Shown: positions 7,413 through 14,936 of the stretch, piece by piece
Numbering within the stretch: position 1 is the first letter of the stretch
Layout: every line of letters starts with the position of its first letter
Source: an uncultured Eubacterium sp.
Lineage (GTDB): Bacteria > Bacillota_A > Clostridia > Lachnospirales > Lachnospiraceae
Assembly (NCBI GenBank): GCA_948759685.1
Contig: CAQBGY010000054.1
Coordinates: 1-15,054, forward strand
Direction: 5' to 3'
DNA: 15,054 nucleotides
The notes under the pieces: generated by a model
The model's input: the letters and a program-made list of their open reading frames with translations, nothing else
Databases searched by the model: none
What the model was told of the DNA's origin: nothing
Program-made: the position numbers and the translations under genes

Positions 7413-9124
7413 TACTGAAAGCATTATATGATTACTATCATCGAAGTGGAGATGATGTGGCCCCTTTTGGTTTAGAATACAAAGAGATTGGATTTATTAT
7501 TGTTATTGATAGATGTGGAAAATTTCTGCGCTTTGAAGACAGGCGCATAGATAAGAAGTCGGCACAGCGGTTTCTTGTTAAGAAAAGTGTTAGCCGGTCA
7601 AGTGCCCCTGTTGCAAACTATTTGTATGACAATTGTAAATATGTATTTGGTTATTCCGATAAGGGGGATATGGAAAAGATACGTAAGTACTTTGAAGTAT
7701 TTAAGGCGAAAGTAAAAGATATATATGATGCTTTTCCGGATAATGAGGACATAAAAGCTGTTTATGCATTTTATCAGCAAGACCATTCTTTTATAGTTGG
7801 GGCTATGCAGAAAGATTCTTTATGGGATGATATAGCCAAAAATCTTAATAAGAAATATTCTACCTTTTCTTTCCTTATAGAAGGGGATACGAAAATAGTG
7901 GCTTCGAAAAGGGAATTGATAAATTTGTTTGACGAGAATCATGGCGTGGCAGGAAATCTTTGTTTGATAACAGGGAGATATTCAAAAGTTGTAGAGATTA
8001 CAACTGCTACAAAGATACTTGGAAGCCAAGAAACAGCTAAACTAGTTGCATTTCAAGTTAATTCCGGGTATGATTCGTATGGGAAATCTAAAGGATACAA
8101 TGCTCCAATATCAGAAGAAGCTGAATTTGCATATACAACCGCATTGAATCATTTGCTGCGTTCGGATTCTTACAATAAGTTTATGGTGGGCTCACGTACT
8201 TATCTTTTCTGGGCTTCCTCCAATAGCGAGGCTTCAAAAGAGTCCGAAAATAGTCTATTTTCTTTGTTGGGGCGGATTGAAGAAGAAAATGACGACTCAA
8301 ACAGGCGCATAAAGTTAGTATATGATACTTTCCAGTCTATCTATAACGGAAAATTATCGGCAAACGATGATGACAAATTCTTCATTTTGGGTTTGGCTCC
8401 TAATTCGGCAAGAATTGCGGTAGTATATTGGAATGAGATGCCTTTGCGTGAATTTGCAGGTTTGATAAGTAAACATTTTACGGATATGGAGATGGTTGAC
8501 ACTCGCAAAGATAAGAAGCCGTACGTGGGAATGCATTCCATTCTTGGAAATGTTACTCTTGGAGGAAAGTCAAGTGATGCGACTCCCAACCTTCCTGATG
8601 CTGTGGTGAGAAGCATATTTCAAGGGTTGCCGTATCCGGCTTCTCTCTTTCAAGCATGTATTCGTCGCATACGTGCAGAACAATCCGTCAATATAGTGCG
8701 TGCTGCTATCATCAAGGCATATCTCAACAGACTAAACGAAAATAACAACCATAAAAAATTAGATATTATGTTAGACAAAGAAAATCAAAATCAAGGGTAT
8801 CTTTGTGGAAGGCTGTTTGCCGTGTTGGAAAACCTACAATATGCAGCAAATAAACAAGATTCCATTCGTTCAAGTTACATGAACGCGGCTTCATCTACGC
8901 CATCTACAGTATTTTCAACAGTTCTCAAATTATCAAACAGTCATTATGCTAAATTGGCTAAAGAGAAGAAAGGCCTTGCTAATTTCTTTGATAATCAAAA
9001 GAAAGAGATAATAGTTTTAATTCAAAATTTTCCTAATACATTGAGTTTGGAAGATCAAGGACGATTCTTCCTCGGCTATTATCATCAGAAAGCTCACAGA
9101 GAGAATCAAGAAACTGAAGAATAA
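7409..9124 (+). CDS. cas8c: Cas8c (Csd1), large subunit of the type I-C surveillance complex
   Basis: A 571-residue protein with the hallmark N-terminus of Csd1 (MILKALYDYYHRSGDD, then GLEYKEIGFIIVID). In type I-C the large subunit recognises the PAM and helps open the target DNA. The middle holds IKLVYDTFQSIYNG and FFILGLAPNSARIAVVYWNE, usual landmarks of the family, and the C-terminal about 118 residues are largely helical (LFAVLENLQYAANK, FLGYYHQKAHRE), matching the region that in type I-C is also made as the separate small subunit Cas11c. The length is typical and no frame disruption is seen. The start overlaps the cas5c stop by 4 nt, implying translational coupling; cas7c follows after 19 bp. 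Confidence 0.96.
   Translation: MILKALYDYYHRSGDDVAPFGLEYKEIGFIIVIDRCGKFLRFEDRRIDKKSAQRFLVKKSVSRSSAPVANYLYDNCKYVFGYSDKGDMEKIRKYFEVFKAKVKDIYDAFPDNEDIKAVYAFYQQDHSFIVGAMQKDSLWDDIAKNLNKKYSTFSFLIEGDTKIVASKRELINLFDENHGVAGNLCLITGRYSKVVEITTATKILGSQETAKLVAFQVNSGYDSYGKSKGYNAPISEEAEFAYTTALNHLLRSDSYNKFMVGSRTYLFWASSNSEASKESENSLFSLLGRIEEENDDSNRRIKLVYDTFQSIYNGKLSANDDDKFFILGLAPNSARIAVVYWNEMPLREFAGLISKHFTDMEMVDTRKDKKPYVGMHSILGNVTLGGKSSDATPNLPDAVVRSIFQGLPYPASLFQACIRRIRAEQSVNIVRAAIIKAYLNRLNENNNHKKLDIMLDKENQNQGYLCGRLFAVLENLQYAANKQDSIRSSYMNAASSTPSTVFSTVLKLSNSHYAKLAKEKKGLANFFDNQKKEIIVLIQNFPNTLSLEDQGRFFLGYYHQKAHRENQETEE
8768..9124 (+). CDS. cas11c: Probable internal translation product Cas11c (small subunit)
   Basis: An in-frame ATG at codon 454 of cas8c would yield a 118-residue protein starting MLDKENQNQGYLCGRLFAVL. 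Type I-C systems are known to make Cas11c by internal initiation near this point of cas8c, and the LDxxNxNxGYxxGRLFAVLE pattern sits at the family boundary. The preceding sequence (8735-8767) is very A/T-rich, including AAAAAATTAG, as before the cas7c and cas2 starts here, with no strong Shine-Dalgarno site. The protein would line the belly of Cascade along the crRNA. The boundary fits well; expression is inferred. Confidence 0.6.
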   Translation: MLDKENQNQGYLCGRLFAVLENLQYAANKQDSIRSSYMNAASSTPSTVFSTVLKLSNSHYAKLAKEKKGLANFFDNQKKEIIVLIQNFPNTLSLEDQGRFFLGYYHQKAHRENQETEE

Positions 9125-9143
9125 TTTTTAAAAATATACAATT

Positions 9144-10028
9144 ATGTCAGAATTAAAGAATAGAATTGATTTCGTTTACATTTTTGATGTACAAGATGGT
9201 AATCCAAATGGTGACCCGGATGCAGGTAATCTTCCTCGGATAGATGCTGAAACTGGTATAGGCCTTGTTACAGATGTTTGTTTGAAACGCAAGGTACGTA
9301 ATTATGTACAAATAGCCCAAGCAGGAAAAGCAGGTAACGATATTCTTGTCAAATCCAAAGAAATTTCTGGAGAAGAGGTCTTTATTAATGAAGAAATCCG
9401 CAAAATGTACAAAGAAGATTTAGGAATAGAACTAAAAATCAAAGAAAAAGCTCCTGCCGATAAGAGTTCAGCTGGTAAAATTGCTATGTGCAGACGCTTC
9501 TTTGACGTTAGGACTTTTGGAGCAGTACTCTCAACCGGACCTAACGCAGGACAAGTGAGGGGGCCGATTCAAATGACTTTTGCCCGTTCGCAAGATATGA
9601 TTGTTTCAGCAGAGCATGCATTAACCGTATGTGTAGCTCGTGATGAAGAAAAGACCTATGAATCACAAGTGGGAATACAGGGACGTAAAGCGACCATTCC
9701 TTATGGCCTCTATGTCTGTCACGGCTTCATCTCCGCTAACTTGGCACAACAGACAGGATTTTCTGAAGAAGACCTTGAACTATTTTGGGAAGCTTTAAAG
9801 AACATGTTCGATGTGGATCGTTCGGCGGCACGTGGATTGATGAGTGCTCAAAAACTGATAGTCTTCAAGCATGACTCCATATTGGGTAATGCTCCCGCCA
9901 ACAAGTTGTTTGAATTGGTAAAAGTGGAGAAAGTCTGCGATGGAGCACCACGCTCATTCATCGACTATTCAGTTACTATAGATAAGGAGAATGCTCCATC
10001 AAATGTAACTATTGAGGAACTGATATAA
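9144..10028 (+). CDS. cas7c: Cas7c (Csd2), crRNA backbone subunit
   Basis: A 294-residue RAMP protein that forms the repeated backbone of the surveillance complex along the crRNA. The N-terminal strand and glycine-rich segment (YIFDVQDGNPNGDPDAGNLPR, split here over about residues 12-32) is diagnostic for Csd2, followed by VTDVCLKRKVRNYVQ, FFDVRTFGAVLSTGPNAGQVRG style sequence (about 117-137) and FDVDRSAARGLMSAQKL near residue 220-236. Length and order are standard. It is preceded by an A/T-rich initiation region and followed by cas4 after 9 bp. Confidence 0.97.
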   Translation: MSELKNRIDFVYIFDVQDGNPNGDPDAGNLPRIDAETGIGLVTDVCLKRKVRNYVQIAQAGKAGNDILVKSKEISGEEVFINEEIRKMYKEDLGIELKIKEKAPADKSSAGKIAMCRRFFDVRTFGAVLSTGPNAGQVRGPIQMTFARSQDMIVSAEHALTVCVARDEEKTYESQVGIQGRKATIPYGLYVCHGFISANLAQQTGFSEEDLELFWEALKNMFDVDRSAARGLMSAQKLIVFKHDSILGNAPANKLFELVKVEKVCDGAPRSFIDYSVTIDKENAPSNVTIEELI

Positions 10029-10037
10029 TTCCATCGT

Positions 10038-10703
10038 ATGTACAATGAAGACGATATGCTCATGTTGTCGGGGATTCAGCACTTTAGGTTCTGTCCCCGG
10101 CAATGGGCTTTGATACACATTGAGCAGCAATGGGATGATAATCGTCTCACCATCGAAGGACAGATTCTGCACAAGCATGTAGATGATCCGTTTTATAGAC
10201 AAAAGTGTGGTGACCAGATAACATTGCGTGCGGTGAATATCGCTTCGCGTGAACTTGGACTCTATGGAATCTCTGATGCCATAGAGTTACTTCCTTCCTC
10301 ATCTTTTGAAAATACGATTTTGCATCCCAACTATCCGGGGCGATGGCAACCGGTTGCTGTGGAGTATAAGCATGGCAAACCGAAAAGAAACGAGGTGGAT
10401 GAAGTGCAGTTGGCAGCACAAATCATGTGCATAGAAGAAATGTATGCTATCCATATACCATACGGCTCTTTCTTTTATGGGGAGCTTCGCCATCGGGTTA
10501 ATGTGGATATAACGGAGGAGCTGCGAAATATAGTCAGACAATGTGCCCGGGATATGCACGATATATTTAGTAAAGCGGTTATCCCGAAGGCTGAATATGG
10601 GAAACATTGTGACAAGTGCTCGCTGAAAGATATCTGCATGCCGGAAATGGTAAATAATTGTACTTCGGTAGATAATTACCTTACTAAAAATCTGTATCTA
10701 TGA
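10038..10703 (+). CDS. cas4: Cas4, RecB-like nuclease for spacer acquisition
   Basis: A 221-residue Fe-S nuclease that trims prespacers and selects for the PAM together with Cas1-Cas2. Cluster ligands visible: Cys19 (FRFCPRQWAL) and Cys191, Cys194, Cys200 (HCDKCSLKDIC). Nuclease residues: His45 (GQILHKHV), Asp80 (LYGISDAIEL), Glu109-x-Lys111 (VAVEYKHGK) and Gln124 (DEVQLAAQ), the RecB motif set. All are intact, so it should be active. It starts 9 bp after cas7c, and its stop overlaps the cas1 start as ATGA. Confidence 0.96.
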   Translation: MYNEDDMLMLSGIQHFRFCPRQWALIHIEQQWDDNRLTIEGQILHKHVDDPFYRQKCGDQITLRAVNIASRELGLYGISDAIELLPSSSFENTILHPNYPGRWQPVAVEYKHGKPKRNEVDEVQLAAQIMCIEEMYAIHIPYGSFFYGELRHRVNVDITEELRNIVRQCARDMHDIFSKAVIPKAEYGKHCDKCSLKDICMPEMVNNCTSVDNYLTKNLYL

Positions 10704-11722
10704 GAAAACTATTGAATACTTTGTATGTGACGACACCGGAAGCGTATCTTAGTAAGGATGGGCTGAATGTCGTTATATCTGTTCAGCAGGAGGAGGTGTT
10801 TCGTATTCCTGTCATAAATATAGAGGGCATCGTTACGTTCGGATATATGGGCGCAAGTCCCGGTGTGATGAAATTGTGTAGTGACAATGGTATATCACTC
10901 ACATTTCTTTCTCCACAAGGCAGATTTATCAGCAGGGTTCAAGGTGCTACGAAAGGGAATGTTCTGTTACGCAAAAAGCAGTACCAATTGTCGGACGATG
11001 CATCTTGGTCGTTGCATGTGGTTAGGTTGATGATTGGTGGTAAGATTCAAAACTATCGCAATATATTGAGGAGATATATTCGTGATTATGGTGAGAATGA
11101 AGACATTAATAGGGCGGTGCAAGTATTGGAACGTGCCAAGCGTGATGCTTTGAAGGCTCAAGATAAGACGGAATTAATTGGTTATGAGGGGATGGCTTCG
11201 AATGCCTATTTTGAGGTATTGCCAATCTTGATACTTAATCAGAAGACTGATTTCCCATTTCATGGTCGCAATCGTCGTCCTCCCAAGGATGCGGTGAATG
11301 CCATGTTGTCTTTTGCATATACGTTGATAGCCAATGATGTTGCGGCCGCTCTCGAAACTGTTGGCCTTGATCCATACGTCGGGTTTCTCCATACACTCCG
11401 TCCGGGGCGCACATCGTTGGCCTTAGATATGATGGAAGAGTTACGTGCTTACCTTGGCGACCGTTTTATTTTGTCGTTGATTAATAAAAGACAGATTTCA
11501 GTAAAAGACTTCTTGTTCCAAGGTGATAATGGGGTTGTTATGACAGATAAAGGGAAAAAGACTTTTATTACTGCATGGCAGGCAAGGAAAAGGGAAGTGA
11601 TAATTCATCCTTATCTTAATGAAAAAGTTGAAATAGGGCTTCTGCCTTATGTGCAGGCTATGTTAATGGCAAGATATATCAGGCAGGATATTGACGATTA
11701 TCCGGTATTTCTTATAAAATGA
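10700..11722 (+). CDS. cas1: Cas1 integrase (type I-C)
   Basis: A 340-residue integrase that with Cas2 inserts new spacers at the leader end. The N-terminal domain has the family pattern LLNTLYVTTPEAYLSKDG and the dimer-interface segment EGIVTFGYMGASPGVM. Catalytic metal ligands fit Glu163 (GYEGMASNAYF), His231 (VGFLHTLRPGR) and Asp243 (SLALDMMEEL), all present. The length is usual for subtype I-C. The ATG overlaps the cas4 stop by 4 nt and cas2 follows 9 bp later, so the adaptation module is translated as a block. Confidence 0.97.
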   Translation: MRKLLNTLYVTTPEAYLSKDGLNVVISVQQEEVFRIPVINIEGIVTFGYMGASPGVMKLCSDNGISLTFLSPQGRFISRVQGATKGNVLLRKKQYQLSDDASWSLHVVRLMIGGKIQNYRNILRRYIRDYGENEDINRAVQVLERAKRDALKAQDKTELIGYEGMASNAYFEVLPILILNQKTDFPFHGRNRRPPKDAVNAMLSFAYTLIANDVAAALETVGLDPYVGFLHTLRPGRTSLALDMMEELRAYLGDRFILSLINKRQISVKDFLFQGDNGVVMTDKGKKTFITAWQARKREVIIHPYLNEKVEIGLLPYVQAMLMARYIRQDIDDYPVFLIK

Positions 11723-11731
11723 TTTTTAATT

Positions 11732-12022
11732 ATGTACATTCTTGTGACTTACGATGTGGATACTACAAGCAAAGAGGGGGCTCGCCGTTTACGATGTGTG
11801 GCCAAGGCTTGTCTGGATTATGGACAGAGGGTGCAGAACTCAGTCTTTGAGTGTGTAGTGACGGAAGCGCAATATTCTCTTCTAAAAGGGAGAGTTAGGG
11901 ATATTATTGATATGTCTCTTGATAGTGTTCGTTTTTATATTCTTAGTAAAAATGAGAATAAGAGGGTGGAAGTAATAGGTGTTGAAACGGCGTATAAACT
12001 TGAGGAGGCTCTTATAATATAA
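11732..12022 (+). CDS. cas2: Cas2, structural partner of Cas1
   Basis: A 96-residue ferredoxin-fold protein that bridges two Cas1 dimers in the integration complex. The first strand MYILVTYDVDT carries the conserved aspartate (Asp8), followed by the arginine-rich helix GARRLRCVAKACLDYG and the strand QNSVFECVVTEAQ. The length and the GYGxRVQxSVFEC-like pattern fit the subtype I-C form. It is the last cas gene; the leader and array begin right after it. Confidence 0.96.
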   Translation: MYILVTYDVDTTSKEGARRLRCVAKACLDYGQRVQNSVFECVVTEAQYSLLKGRVRDIIDMSLDSVRFYILSKNENKRVEVIGVETAYKLEEALII

Positions 12023-12187
12023 TGCGAATGTGGTGTGTTACAAAAAAAGTAGTATCTTCGCATGTGTTAATAATCAGTAGATTAAATTATTTGTAGGGTA
12101 TTTCTTTGTTATGAAGTTGAATAATAATGATGATTCGCATAACAGTGGATTAAATTTGCTGATTTATAATATGTTATTAGATATAGA
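12023..12187 (+). promoter_or_regulatory. CRISPR leader
   Basis: A 165-bp AT-rich, non-coding stretch between cas2 and the first repeat. TATCTTCG at 12053-12060 is one mismatch from the Bacteroides -7 element and could start the pre-crRNA near 12067, but I see no clear -33 TTTG. The leader side is fixed by the perfect repeats here and the degenerate repeat at the other end. The array may also be read through from cas2, as no terminator is seen between them. Confidence 0.65.
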
Positions 12188-14513
12188 GTCACACCCTGCG
12201 TGGGTGTGTGGATTGAAACGTTTGTCCTACGCTTGTATAACATTCCCACCCGGGTCACACCCTGCGTGGGTGTGTGGATTGAAACTTTTTCCAATCTGTC
12301 AATTATCGGTTGCAAATGCGTCACACCCTGCGTGGGTGTGTGGATTGAAACCTTTGCGACGTTATGAGATTTATCCGCATGGCTGGTCACACCCTGCGTG
12401 GGTGTGTGGATTGAAACCCGCCCAAATATTGAACGCAAACATTACTACTAGTCACACCCTGCGTGGGTGTGTGGATTGAAACCGCCTCCTTACAAAGAAC
12501 GGTTGCGATTGCATCGTCACACCCTGCGTGGGTGTGTGGATTGAAACATATTTACCTGCGGATGTCAGACTATCACCTATGTCACACCCTGCGTGGGTGT
12601 GTGGATTGAAACTTTTACAGTATTGGTTATTGTATATACACGAAAAGTCACACCCTGCGTGGGTGTGTGGATTGAAACTACCTAATATTGTACTTACACT
12701 TTCTCCACCAAGTCACACCCTGCGTGGGTGTGTGGATTGAAACATTAATCTTATTTTGAGACGAAGCACCAATAGCAGTCACACCCTGCGTGGGTGTGTG
12801 GATTGAAACTTTTCGCTGTTCACCGAACACCACAGAGAATTGGTCACACCCTGCGTGGGTGTGTGGATTGAAACATAATTAATTCCGTTTATCAATCACT
12901 TGGCGACGGTCACACCCTGCGTGGGTGTGTGGATTGAAACTTTTTTTGGTGAAGCAGGATCAAGGAATGAACCAGTCACACCCTGCGTGGGTGTGTGGAT
13001 TGAAACACACGCATAGACGCCTTTTGAGCTTTCTTATGGGTCACACCCTGCGTGGGTGTGTGGATTGAAACAGCATTCATTATACTAGCACGAGCTTGAG
13101 CCATAGTCACACCCTGCGTGGGTGTGTGGATTGAAACCTATGAGCTTCGTAATGCTCTCGATTATGGTACGTCACACCCTGCGTGGGTGTGTGGATTGAA
13201 ACAGTTAAAGAAAAAAATACCGGTCGTGATGTTTGTCACACCCTGCGTGGGTGTGTGGATTGAAACTATGCTGTTCCTCTGCGTTTGATTTCTCGTGCTT
13301 TGTCACACCCTGCGTGGGTGTGTGGATTGAAACTAATATCGGTTATAATCTTCGCTACTGGCAGTGGGTCACACCCTGCGTGGGTGTGTGGATTGAAACC
13401 TGCCTTGCCGTGCCTATACACCCCTGTATACATGTCACACCCTGCGTGGGTGTGTGGATTGAAACTTCTGGTACTTGGTCTTATCAGTCTATGAAAGGTC
13501 ACACCCTGCGTGGGTGTGTGGATTGAAACATGTGAAACGGTTCAACTTCTTGAGCAACTCCGGGTCACACCCTGCGTGGGTGTGTGGATTGAAACCCCTC
13601 AGGCTATGATTTCCCGTGGTCTTAATCCGTCACACCCTGCGTGGGTGTGTGGATTGAAACGATGAACAGCGAAAAGAATTCGAGCAATCGAAGGTCACAC
13701 CCTGCGTGGGTGTGTGGATTGAAACTCCCTTGTTATTGGCAGATTGCTATTCCTGGTAGTCACACCCTGCGTGGGTGTGTGGATTGAAACAATGAGGTTT
13801 TATGACATTGGAGATAGCCCCTTAAGTCACACCCTGCGTGGGTGTGTGGATTGAAACAGTATAGTAAGGATAAGGCTCTCCGAGATTATTGTCACACCCT
13901 GCGTGGGTGTGTGGATTGAAACTCGCTGTTCATCGAACGCCAAAAAGAATCGCGAGAGTCACACCCTGCGTGGGTGTGTGGATTGAAACCATTGCCAATA
14001 ACGAAGATTGTAACCAATCGCCTGTCACACCCTGCGTGGGTGTGTGGATTGAAACCTTCTTGGGAAGCAGCGCGAGCAGCACGTCCTGTCACACCCTGCG
14101 TGGGTGTGTGGATTGAAACGGAAAACAACTAAATCAACATCTAATTCTCCATTGTCACACCCTGCGTGGGTGTGTGGATTGAAACTTTACTCTCTGTAAT
14201 CTTTATTATTGACCTAGAGTCACACCCTGCGTGGGTGTGTGGATTGAAACGATTATGCACCCTCGTCAAACGGGGCAAGGGATTGTCACACCCTGCGTGG
14301 GTGTGTGGATTGAAACATATTCTGAACACATTGCAAATGTACAAAAAGGTCACACCCTGCGTGGGTGTGTGGATTGAAACTGGGAAGCTTGCGCCGGATA
14401 CATTATGGACGTTGTCACACCCTGCGTGGGTGTGTGGATTGAAACAATGACGAGGTGAATACGTGTATAGACAACCATAGTCACACCCTGCGTGGGTGTA
14501 TATGGATTGAAGC
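12188..14513 (+). CRISPR. Type I-C CRISPR array, 36 repeats and 35 spacers
   Basis: The 32-nt repeat begins GTCACACCC and ends GGATTGAAAC. Repeats 1-35 are identical by my reading; repeat 36 (14480-14513) is degenerate. Spacers are 32-35 nt, mostly 33-34. Each repeat folds: CACACCC (repeat bases 3-9) pairs with GGGTGTG (15-21) around the loop TGCGT. Cutting at the 3' foot of this stem leaves the 11-nt tag TGGATTGAAAC, as expected for Cas5c processing. Repeat length and sequence match type I-C and the adjacent cas genes. Spacers are numbered from the leader: S10 12810-12842, S16 13203-13234, S18 13334-13367, S22 13596-13628, S23 13661-13693, S27 13923-13957, S28 13990-14023. Repeat uniformity suggests a large, active array. 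Confidence 0.99.
14480..14513 (+). repeat. Degenerate terminal CRISPR repeat
   Basis: The last repeat has two extra bases after GGGTGT (reading ATATGG for GTGG) and ends GAAGC instead of GAAAC, 34 nt in all. Decay at the leader-distal end is usual and confirms the array direction. Confidence 0.95.
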
Positions 14514-14594
14514 ATTGTTCACTCGTTGGTCAAGTTTATGGAAGAATTGTAAGCATTCGGCCTCTTGTGTATTTCTCTTCAAGCTGTTATAAAA

Positions 14595-14632
14595 TCAAAA
14601 GCCAAACGAAGTACGTTAGGCTTTTGACTTTG
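14595..14632 (+). terminator. Terminator-like hairpin after the CRISPR array
   Basis: Arms TCAAAAGCC (14595-14603) and GGCTTTTGA (14619-14627) continue inward, past one A-A mismatch, as AACG/CGTT around the loop AAGTA. CTTTG follows, a weak T-rich tail. It lies 81 bp after the last repeat and probably ends the pre-crRNA. The A-rich left flank could also serve a minus-strand transcript. Confidence 0.6.
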
Positions 14633-14693
14633 TTATGACTGGAAAAAACACGCACAATCCCGGATGCTTATCTTTTGTCTGTCTTCTTTTGTG

Positions 14694-14777
14694 GTTTCAC
14701 CTAGGTGACAATACATTGGCATCTAAGTGGAGAGGCGTAGTCACCCAAGTGATACGCTTGCTTCACCTTGGTGAAAC
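14694..14777. repeat. Nested palindrome cluster (three TCACC..GGTGA-like sites)
   Basis: Three near-palindromes: TCACCTAGGTGA (14697-14708, perfect), TCACCCAAGTGA (14741-14752, partial) and TCACCTTGGTGA (14763-14774). Their centres are 44 and 22 bp apart. The outer sites extend to GTTTCACC and GGTGAAAC, giving a 15-bp inverted repeat with one mismatch. The middle site sits in its own hairpin, GCGTA/TACGC (14735-14739 and 14753-14757) enclosing TCAC/GTGA. It could be a phased operator, a structured RNA, or part of a small mobile element. Confidence 0.6.
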
Positions 14778-14936
14778 TATAAATTCAACTAAGCGTTCCA
14801 GAGTAAATATATTATATTTTTTACTATACTATTCCTTGTTGTTTATTTGTTATATTGTTGATTATTAATGTGTTATTGTCTGTTTGTGTCGATTGTTTTT
14901 CTTGTCTTTATAAGATATATTAAAACATAAACTAAC
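14778..14936. other. AT-rich non-coding stretch before the transposase
   Basis: About 160 bp of AT-rich DNA with no convincing gene. The left terminal repeat of the insertion sequence should lie in or just upstream of this stretch, but I cannot recognise it without the right end. An A/T-rich tract (TATATTAAAACATAAACTAAC) directly precedes the ATG at 14937. Confidence 0.4.

Noticed and set aside
13726..13758. Spacer 24 shares TGTTATTGGCA-like sequence with the complement of spacer 28
   Set aside because: Only about 10 bases match and the flanks do not continue the IGYNLRYWQW reading, so chance is likely.
13138..13890. Spacers 15 and 26 both contain GCTCTC and GATTAT
   Set aside because: The segments are offset and their translations (YELRNALDYG and YSKDKALRDY) do not align well.
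12109..14515. Open frames on both strands with repeated peptides such as HPAWVCGLK, HTPTQGVT and NPHTHAGCD
   Set aside because: They are translations of the CRISPR repeat; the repeat lacks stops in several frames. No gene is supported.
14635..14868. A 77-codon open frame with a hydrophobic end
   Set aside because: It runs through the terminator tail, the palindrome cluster and AT-rich DNA, has no recognisable family, and its hydrophobic tail follows from T-rich sequence.
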